Assembly: GCF_002086795.1 (NCBI RefSeq)
Contig: NZ_MVIM01000001.1
Span: 372,001 to 436,000 of the forward strand
Reading direction: 5' to 3'
Origin: Mycolicibacterium tusciae
GTDB lineage: Bacteria > Actinomycetota > Actinomycetes > Mycobacteriales > Mycobacteriaceae
Length of the DNA: 64,000 nucleotides
In this document: positions 58,811 to 64,000 of the stretch, piece by piece
Layout: each line of letters begins with the position of its first letter
Numbering within the stretch: the first letter of the stretch is position 1
Notes under the pieces: generated by a model
What the model was told of the DNA's origin: nothing
Database searches by the model: none
The model's input: only the letters and a program-made list of their open reading frames with translations
Position numbers and translations under genes: made by a program

Positions 58811-59277
58811 CCTCTGACGGCCTTGACGACCAGCTCGTCGGGTGGCACGAGATGTCCTTTCTCACAACGGATCTCGACCGTGGCTTCAGCGCCACAGGCG
58901 GCGTGGGCCAGGCGCAGCGGGGCTCGGTTCGGCAGGTGGCGCCGCCCCCATTCGAACATCGCCCACACCACAGGCATGAAGTCGATGCCTGCTTCAGTCG
59001 GCACGTATTCATCGCGGCTGCGCTGACCTGGCTCCTGGTACGGCCGGCGCTCGAGTAGGCCGGCGTCGACGAGTTCCGACAGCCGCGCGGCGGCAGCGGC
59101 CTTGGTCACGCCGACGCGGCGCCAGAAGTCGTCGAACCTGGTCGTGCCGTAGTACGCCTCGCGCATGATCAGCATCGCGGTCTTGGTGCCCAGCAGCGCC
59201 ATCGTCTTCTCGACCGGGCATTCACCCACGGCCGACCAGGCGTTGCGGTCGGCCAGCTTGCCCTGCAGCACTGTCAC
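58807..59277 (-). CDS. HxlR-family regulator
   Basis: The 156-residue product has an HxlR winged helix: the conserved Cys in GECPVEKTMALLGTKTAMLI, GTTRFDDFWRRVGVTKAAAA and LERRPYQEPGQRSRDEYVPT, with a C-terminal extension containing two Cys (HAACGAEATVEIRCEKGH) that could form a small metal or redox site. GTG 59277 follows GGGAGGG with 8-nt spacing; the open frame upstream runs through the operator and is rejected. Divergent from the thiolase gene, which it probably represses. Confidence 0.87.
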   Translation of the reverse strand: MTVLQGKLADRNAWSAVGECPVEKTMALLGTKTAMLIMREAYYGTTRFDDFWRRVGVTKAAAAARLSELVDAGLLERRPYQEPGQRSRDEYVPTEAGIDFMPVVWAMFEWGRRHLPNRAPLRLAHAACGAEATVEIRCEKGHLVPPDELVVKAVRG

Positions 59278-59298
59278 GGAATGCACCCTCCCTCTGAG

Positions 59299-59335
59299 TT
59301 GTTCTAAGTATACCCAGGTGATATAGCTGGGTATA
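59299..59335 (+). promoter_or_regulatory. Thiolase promoter with HxlR operator
   Basis: Perfect 9-bp inverted repeat TATACCCAG (59309-59317) / CTGGGTATA (59327-59335), 9-nt spacer. It lies over a SigA-like promoter TTGTTC (59299-59304), 17 nt, TATAGC (59322-59327). Binding of the divergent HxlR protein here would block the -10 region of the thiolase gene. Confidence 0.65.
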
Positions 59336-59372
59336 GGAAGCATTACTCAGTGACGAGTTCAGGAGGCTGGAA

Positions 59373-60569
59373 ATGGCTGAATTTGCAGGCCGGGATGCGG
59401 TCATCGTCGAGGCGGTACGCACGCCGATCGGAAAGGGCAAGGCCGGCGGCGCACTGCATGGCGTCCTGCCCGTCGACCTGCTGGCGCACAGCCTCACCGA
59501 GCTGGTGAACCGCGCGGGCATCGACCCGGCGCTGGTCGACGACGTCATCACCGGCGCCGTCTCACAGGTCGGCGATCAGGCCGTCAACATCGGACGCAAC
59601 GCGCTGCTGGCCGCGGGCTTCCCCGAGACCGTGCCGGGCACCACCGTGGACCGTCAGTGCGGCAGCAGCCAGCAGGCGATCGCGTTCGCGGCGCAAGGTG
59701 TGATCGCGGGGGCGTACGACATCGTCGTCGCTGCCGGCGTGGAATCGATGTCACGGGTACCGATGGGTTCGAGCGTACTGCCGGGCAGCGACCCGTTCGG
59801 CGCCATGGCACAGCGCTACCCGGAAGGGTTGGTGCCGCAGGGCATCAGCGCCGAACTGATCGCGGCGAAGTGGGGCTTCTCGCGTCAGCAACTCGACGAG
59901 TTCTCCGCGGGCAGTCACGAAAAGGCTGCGCAGGCAACGAAAGAGGGCCGCTTCGACAATGAGCTGATCCCGATCGCCGGGCTCACCACCGACGAGATCG
60001 TTCGCCCCGGCACCACGGTGGAGACGCTGGCGGGCCTGAAGCCCGCGTTCTACACGCCGGCCTACGAAGCGCGGTTCCCGCAGATCAAGTGGGAGATCAC
60101 GCCGGGCAACTCGTCGCCGTTGTCCGACGGCAGCGCGGCGGTGCTGATCACCACGAGTGAGACCGCCAAGCGGTTGGGCCTACGTCCGCTGGCGCGAATC
60201 CACACCTCGACTGTGGTGGGATCGGATCCGCTCTACATGCTGACCGGGGTCATCCCCGCGACCGAGAAGGTGTTGCAGCGCGCCGGACTGACGCTGTCTG
60301 ATATCGACCTGTTCGAGGTCAACGAGGCGTTCGCACCGGTGGTGCTGGCGTGGGCGCACGAGCTGGGTGGAGGGCCGGCTTCCGCTTTGCCTTCGAAGAC
60401 CAACGTCAACGGCGGTGCCATCGCGATCGGTCACCCGCTGGGCGCGAGCGGTGCCCGCATCATGACCACTCTGGTCAACGCGTTGGAGCAGCGCGGCGGG
60501 CGCTACGGACTGCAGACGATGTGTGAGGGCGGTGGCATGGCCAACGCCACGATCGTCGAGCGACTCTAA
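59373..60569 (+). CDS. Acetyl-CoA C-acyltransferase (thiolase)
   Basis: Thiolase of 398 residues. Catalytic Cys96 lies in TVDRQCGSSQQAIAFAAQ; the His-containing NVNGGAIAIGHPLGASG and the second Cys in MCEGGGMANATI are intact. These features suit the degradative (FadA-like) or acetoacetyl-CoA class; the substrate cannot be fixed. It could supply the 3-oxoadipyl-CoA thiolase step missing from the pca cluster, but its separate HxlR control and 36-kb distance make that only a possibility. ATG 59373 has AGGAGG upstream. Confidence 0.9.
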   Translation: MAEFAGRDAVIVEAVRTPIGKGKAGGALHGVLPVDLLAHSLTELVNRAGIDPALVDDVITGAVSQVGDQAVNIGRNALLAAGFPETVPGTTVDRQCGSSQQAIAFAAQGVIAGAYDIVVAAGVESMSRVPMGSSVLPGSDPFGAMAQRYPEGLVPQGISAELIAAKWGFSRQQLDEFSAGSHEKAAQATKEGRFDNELIPIAGLTTDEIVRPGTTVETLAGLKPAFYTPAYEARFPQIKWEITPGNSSPLSDGSAAVLITTSETAKRLGLRPLARIHTSTVVGSDPLYMLTGVIPATEKVLQRAGLTLSDIDLFEVNEAFAPVVLAWAHELGGGPASALPSKTNVNGGAIAIGHPLGASGARIMTTLVNALEQRGGRYGLQTMCEGGGMANATIVERL

Positions 60570-60574
60570 TCAGC

Positions 60575-60623
60575 GAATTCGGCGCGCTGACGCACCGTGA
60601 CGGTCGATCAGCGCGCCGAATTC
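60575..60623. repeat. Long intergenic inverted repeat with 16-bp perfect arms (terminator-like)
   Basis: GAATTCGGCGCGCTGA at 60575-60590 and its exact reverse complement at 60608-60623, with a 17-nt loop that itself holds a 5-bp hairpin (ACCGT / ACGGT). It lies between the convergent thiolase and Ddn genes, its right arm reaching the Ddn stop codon, so it may end transcription in both directions. The left half resembles that of the repeat at 32979-33031. Confidence 0.75.
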
Positions 60624-61053
60624 ACGCCTTCTGAAGCTCGAAGAGCGGGATGACCCGGCTGGTGTTGGCCTGATAGTCACCGAAGACCGGTGACTGCTCG
60701 ACAATCTTCGAGTACACGTCATCGCGCTCGTCAGACGGCAACTCCCGAGCGATCACGTCATAGTCCGTGGATCCCACTTCCACGTGCGCCTGTGGGTTGG
60801 CCCGCAGGTTGTGCACCCAGTCGGGATTCGTGTCGGCGCCGGCCTTCGACCCGATGATGATCATCTTGTCGTCGATGGTCAAGTACGCGAGCGGCGCGAG
60901 CCTGGGTTGTCTGGACTTGGCGCCGGTCGTGGTGAGCAGCAGCAGCGTTGCGCCCTCGAACGGTCCCCCGACCTTGCCGCCGTTGGCGCGGAACTCGTCG
61001 ACGATATTCGCGTTGAACGCCTTCATGGCTTCGGCGTCAGGTATCTCGGTCAT
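60622..61053 (-). CDS. Deazaflavin (F420)-dependent nitroreductase-family protein
   Basis: The 143-residue protein of the Ddn/FDOR-A split-beta-barrel family, which in mycobacteria use cofactor F420 to reduce quinones and nitro compounds. Seen: LLLLTTTGAKSRQPRLAPLA, YLTIDDKMIIIGSKAGADTN, DWVHNLRANPQAHVEVGST and the final FELQKA. ATG 61053 is the family start. The actual substrate is unknown. Divergent from an SDR 56 nt away. Confidence 0.87.
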   Translation of the reverse strand: MTEIPDAEAMKAFNANIVDEFRANGGKVGGPFEGATLLLLTTTGAKSRQPRLAPLAYLTIDDKMIIIGSKAGADTNPDWVHNLRANPQAHVEVGSTDYDVIARELPSDERDDVYSKIVEQSPVFGDYQANTSRVIPLFELQKA

Positions 61054-61109
61054 GACTGAACTATCCCCTGCGCGGCCGCATCTATTCCGGGCCCGCATAA
61101 TTCTCAGTC

Positions 61110-61907
61110 ATGCGGGTGATCGTCACGGGCGGCAACAGCGGTGTGGGCGCGGCGACGGCGTCCGCGCTCGCCGCTGCAGGGCACAGCGTCATGATCGCGT
61201 GCCGCTCCATCGACAAAGCCCAGCGCGTCGCCGCGGAGATGCCCGGCGACGTCGAGGTGGGTTCGCTCGATCTCGCCGACCTCGCCAGCGTGCGGACGTT
61301 CGCCGATTCGGTGGAGACCGTTGATGTGCTGGTGAACAACGCCGCGGTGATGGGCATGCCGTTGACCCGGACCGCCGACGGTTTCGAGGCCCATATGGGC
61401 ACAAACCATCTCGGGCACTTCGCGTTGACGTGTCTGCTGGGCGACCGGATCAAAGACCGCGTGGTGTCGGTCACGAGTGCCACCTACCTGTTCACCCATC
61501 TCGACCTGGCCGACCTCAACTGGCACACCCGCAAGTACTCGAAGTTCGCGGCCTACGGGCAGTCCAAGCTGGCCAACCTGCTCTTCGTGCACGAACTCGC
61601 CGCGCGGGGTATCCGCGCCTACGCGTCCGATCCGGGTGCGACCGACACCGACATCACCAGATCAATGGGCATGGGCGAGCACCGCGGCATGCGCAGGCTG
61701 CTGCACACACCGGCCCAGGGTGCGCGGGCCAGTCTGCAAGCCGTGTCGACCGACCTGCCCAGCGGCACCTATCTCGCGCCGCGGTTCAATCAGTTCGGTC
61801 CGCCGAAGGTCACCAAGCCGCGGCCCAAGGCCGTCGATCCCGAAATGGCCCGACGGCTATGGGAGTTGTCTGCCGAGCTGACGGGATGCGACTGGCACAG
61901 TGCCTAG
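61110..61907 (+). CDS. Short-chain dehydrogenase/reductase (RDH-like)
   Basis: The 265-residue SDR has [15 protein letters not shown], Arg in [10 protein letters not shown] favouring NADP, NNAAVMG, catalytic Ser in [10 protein letters not shown] and YGQSK. The [12 protein letters not shown] segment is typical of retinol-dehydrogenase-like SDRs, common in mycobacteria; substrate unknown. ATG 61110 has CATAAT at 61096-61101, 8 nt upstream, and may be leaderless. Its stop overlaps the aspS stop on CTAG. Confidence 0.85.
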   Translation: MRVIVTGGNSGVGAATASALAAAGHSVMIACRSIDKAQRVAAEMPGDVEVGSLDLADLASVRTFADSVETVDVLVNNAAVMGMPLTRTADGFEAHMGTNHLGHFALTCLLGDRIKDRVVSVTSATYLFTHLDLADLNWHTRKYSKFAAYGQSKLANLLFVHELAARGIRAYASDPGATDTDITRSMGMGEHRGMRRLLHTPAQGARASLQAVSTDLPSGTYLAPRFNQFGPPKVTKPRPKAVDPEMARRLWELSAELTGCDWHSA

Positions 61908-63682
61908 TCGGTCTTGGGCTTGGCGTCCGGTTTGAAGTCGATGCCCGATTCCTTGCGCTGCTGCGCGGTGATCGGCGTGGGCGCATCAGTCAACGGATCG
62001 ACGCCACCGCCGGACTTGGGGAACGCGATCACCTCGCGGATCGAATCGAATCCCCCGAGCAGTGCGGTGATGCGGTCCCACCCGAACGCGATGCCGCCGT
62101 GCGGCGGAGCGCCGAAAGTAAAGGCGTCCAAGAGGAAGCCGAACTTCTCCTGGGCTTCGTCGTGGCCGATGCCCATCATTGCGAACACCCGTTCCTGGAC
62201 CTCGCGACGGTGGATACGGATCGACCCGCCGCCAATCTCGTTCCCGTTGCACACGATGTCGTAGGCGTTGGCCAGCGCGGTGCCCGGATCGGTGTCGAAC
62301 GTGGCCTCCGATTCCGGCTTCGGCGACGTGAACGCGTGGTGCACTGCCGTCCACGCACCCGACCCGACCGCGACATCGCCTGCGGCAGTGGCCTCGTCGG
62401 CGGCCTCGAACAGTGGCCAGTCCACCACCCAGGTGAACGCCCAGGCGTCGGGGTCGATCATGTCGAGACGCTTGGCGATCTCGATACGGGTCGCCCCGAG
62501 CAGCGCACGCGCCGCCTTCGTCGGTCCTGCGGAGAAGAAAATGCAGTCCCCCGGCTGCGCCCCGACATGCGCGGCGAGCCCGTCACGTTCGGCATCGGTG
62601 AGGTTCTTGGCGACCGGTCCGCCGAGGGTGCCGTCCTCGGCGACGAGAACGTAGGCCAGCCCCTTGTGCCCACGTTGCTTGGCGAATTCCTGCCAGCCGT
62701 CGAGTGTGCGCCGCGGTTGCGAAGCGCCCCCGGGCATGACGACAGCACCGACGTAGGGCGCCTGGAACACTCGAAAAGTGGTGTCGGAGAAGTACTCCGT
62801 GCACTCGACGAGCTCGACGGCGAATCGAAGGTCAGGTTTGTCGGACCCGAACCGGCGCATCGCGTCCGCGTAGTTGATCCGCGGGAGCGGCGTCGGCAGG
62901 TCATAACCGATCAACGCCCACAGCGCCTTGAGAACCTCCTCGGACACCGCGATGACGTCATCGGCGTCGACGAAGCTCATCTCCATGTCGAGTTGGGTGA
63001 ACTCGGGCTGGCGGTCGGCGCGGAAGTCCTCGTCGCGGTAGCAACGCGCGATTTGGTAGTAGCGCTCCATGCCCGCCACCATGAGAAGCTGCTTGAACAG
63101 CTGCGGGCTCTGCGGCAGTGCGTAGAAGCTCCCCGGCTGCAGCCGGGCGGGCACCAGGAAATCCCGCGCCCCTTCGGGCGTGGAACGCGTCAGCGTCGGC
63201 GTCTCGATCTCGACGAAGTCGTGGCGCGCCAGCACGTCGCGGGCCGCCGCATTCACCTTGGACCGCAAGCGAATCGCGTTGCCTGGGCCTTCGCGGCGCA
63301 GGTCGAGGTAGCGGTACTTGAGCCGAGCTTCCTCGCCGGCCTGCTCGTCGAGCTGGAAGGGCAGCGGTGCGCTCTCGCTCAGTACCCTCAGCGACGTCGC
63401 GTTGATTTCGATGTCACCCGTAGGGATTTCGGGGTTCGCGTTGCCTTCTGGGCGGATTTCGACGACGCCCTCGACGGCGATGCAGTACTCCGCGCGCAGC
63501 CGGTGCGCATTGGCGAGCACGTCCGCTTCACGAAACACGACCTGCGATACGCCCGACGAGTCGCGAAGGTCGATGAAGATGACACCGCCGTGGTCGCGAC
63601 GGCGCGCAACCCAGCCGGCCAGCGTCACCCGCTGTCCGGCGTCGGTGGACCGCAACGAACCGGCGGCATGACTGCGCAGCAC
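61904..63682 (-). CDS. aspS: Aspartyl-tRNA synthetase (probably non-discriminating)
   Basis: Charges tRNA-Asp; in mycobacteria, which lack AsnRS, the enzyme also makes Asp-tRNA-Asn for amidation by GatCAB (established knowledge). The 592-residue product has the anticodon-binding OB domain ([20 protein letters not shown]), class II motif 2 ([20 protein letters not shown]), the bacterial GAD insertion, and motif 3 ([15 protein letters not shown]). GTG 63682 has AGGAGA upstream and matches the mycobacterial N terminus VLRSHAAG; the longer open frame overlaps the divergent gene. Confidence 0.96.
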   Translation of the reverse strand: MLRSHAAGSLRSTDAGQRVTLAGWVARRRDHGGVIFIDLRDSSGVSQVVFREADVLANAHRLRAEYCIAVEGVVEIRPEGNANPEIPTGDIEINATSLRVLSESAPLPFQLDEQAGEEARLKYRYLDLRREGPGNAIRLRSKVNAAARDVLARHDFVEIETPTLTRSTPEGARDFLVPARLQPGSFYALPQSPQLFKQLLMVAGMERYYQIARCYRDEDFRADRQPEFTQLDMEMSFVDADDVIAVSEEVLKALWALIGYDLPTPLPRINYADAMRRFGSDKPDLRFAVELVECTEYFSDTTFRVFQAPYVGAVVMPGGASQPRRTLDGWQEFAKQRGHKGLAYVLVAEDGTLGGPVAKNLTDAERDGLAAHVGAQPGDCIFFSAGPTKAARALLGATRIEIAKRLDMIDPDAWAFTWVVDWPLFEAADEATAAGDVAVGSGAWTAVHHAFTSPKPESEATFDTDPGTALANAYDIVCNGNEIGGGSIRIHRREVQERVFAMMGIGHDEAQEKFGFLLDAFTFGAPPHGGIAFGWDRITALLGGFDSIREVIAFPKSGGGVDPLTDAPTPITAQQRKESGIDFKPDAKPKTD

Positions 63683-63744
63683 GAACTCTCCTGTGAATGG
63701 CCTGATGGACGACTGCCACAGTGTAGTGGGGCCATATCGGGCGG

Positions 63745-63750
63745 TAGCTT
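63745..63750 (+). promoter_or_regulatory. -10 element of leaderless PanE-like gene
   Basis: TAGCTT lies exactly 7 nt before GTG 63758, with no Shine-Dalgarno sequence between. Confidence 0.55.
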
Positions 63751-63757
63751 GGCGTTC

Positions 63758-64000
63758 GTGAGCGCACGCATCGCACTCGTCGGACCGGGCGCGATCGGGT
63801 CGACGGTCGCCGCCCTGCTGCACGCCGCAGGCCACCCAATCACCTTGTGCGGACGTACCGCCCGGGAGTCGATCGAGGTCAGGCCCGACGACAAGGACCC
63901 GATCGTGGTGCCGGGGCCGGTGCTGACCGACCCGGCGGAGATCACCGAGGCCGCCGACATCGTGCTGCTGGCCGTCAAGGACACCCAGAACGAGCAGGCC
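63758..64000 (+). CDS. ApbA/PanE-like ketopantoate reductase, 5' part
   Basis: Runs off the right edge; 81 residues are visible. They start [20 protein letters not shown], a GxGxxG dinucleotide-binding motif, then [20 protein letters not shown] and [16 protein letters not shown], matching the N-terminal Rossmann domain of 2-dehydropantoate 2-reductase family proteins. Many mycobacterial members have unknown substrates, so the pantothenate role is not assured. Divergent from aspS. Confidence 0.8.
   Translation, partial: MSARIALVGPGAIGSTVAALLHAAGHPITLCGRTARESIEVRPDDKDPIVVPGPVLTDPAEITEAADIVLLAVKDTQNEQA

Noticed and set aside
59373..60569. Assignment of the thiolase as pcaF
   Set aside because: It is 36 kb from the pca operon with its own HxlR control, and no sequence feature I can see distinguishes it from FadA-type thiolases.

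Overview
The window is a high-GC actinobacterial chromosome segment, most likely from a fast-growing Mycobacterium (Mycolicibacterium). The gene products closely resemble mycobacterial proteins (mIHF, RpoZ, PyrR, EF-P, AlaRS, AspRS), and gene order follows two M. tuberculosis regions as I recall them: pyrR to coaBC, and Rv2532c to aspS. Here those two regions are adjacent. Many genes start with GTG, and several have a TANNNT -10 hexamer 6-8 nt before the start codon, typical of mycobacterial leaderless mRNAs. I see no tRNA, rRNA, CRISPR array, transposase or phage gene.

Layout. 1-12.1 kb: a leftward housekeeping block with coaBC (cut by the window edge), rpoZ, gmk and mihF, then the pyrimidine operon pyrR-pyrB-pyrC-(membrane protein)-carA-carB-pyrF, with a rightward DUF2330 gene between the two groups. 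The pyrR leader contains an exact PyrR-binding-loop match next to the Shine-Dalgarno sequence. 12.2-18.7 kb: a serine hydrolase, an FAD monooxygenase, the nusB/efp/pepQ operon and two membrane proteins. 18.7-29.5 kb: a catabolic island. pcaHGB, a pcaD-pcaC fusion and pcaIJ are divergent from an IclR regulator; next come an MFS transporter, a shikimate/quinate dehydrogenase, a TetR regulator and a 3-dehydroshikimate dehydratase. Together these should take quinate or shikimate through protocatechuate to 3-oxoadipyl-CoA. The island lies against the biosynthetic operon aroC-aroK-aroB-aroQ (29.5-33 kb), so synthesis and breakdown of 3-dehydroshikimate are encoded side by side.

33-37 kb: an accessory stretch with a DUF1097 membrane protein, a cobalt-type nitrile hydratase (beta, alpha, accessory protein) and a small SnoaL/DUF3237/TetR operon with a palindromic operator. 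36.8-46.8 kb: core genes (A24 peptidase, aroE, mltG, ruvX, alaS, YjbQ family, rarA, DUF3097) interrupted by a SigF-type stress gene and an ArsR/AHSA1 pair. 46.8-49.4 kb: ASCH, two SDR and one NTF2-like gene. 49.4-57.4 kb: a tightly coupled four-gene locus of unknown function: transglutaminase-DUF2126, circularly permuted ATP-grasp fused to alpha-E, a second transglutaminase and a zinc metallopeptidase. It is the best candidate for an undescribed system. 57.5-64 kb: DUF389, YjbR, an HxlR/thiolase pair with a clear operator, a Ddn-type protein, an SDR, aspS and the start of a PanE-like gene.

Recurring structural themes are 4-nt translational overlaps inside operons, convergent gene pairs whose stop codons overlap on CTAG or TTAG, and two related long inverted repeats in intergenic DNA.
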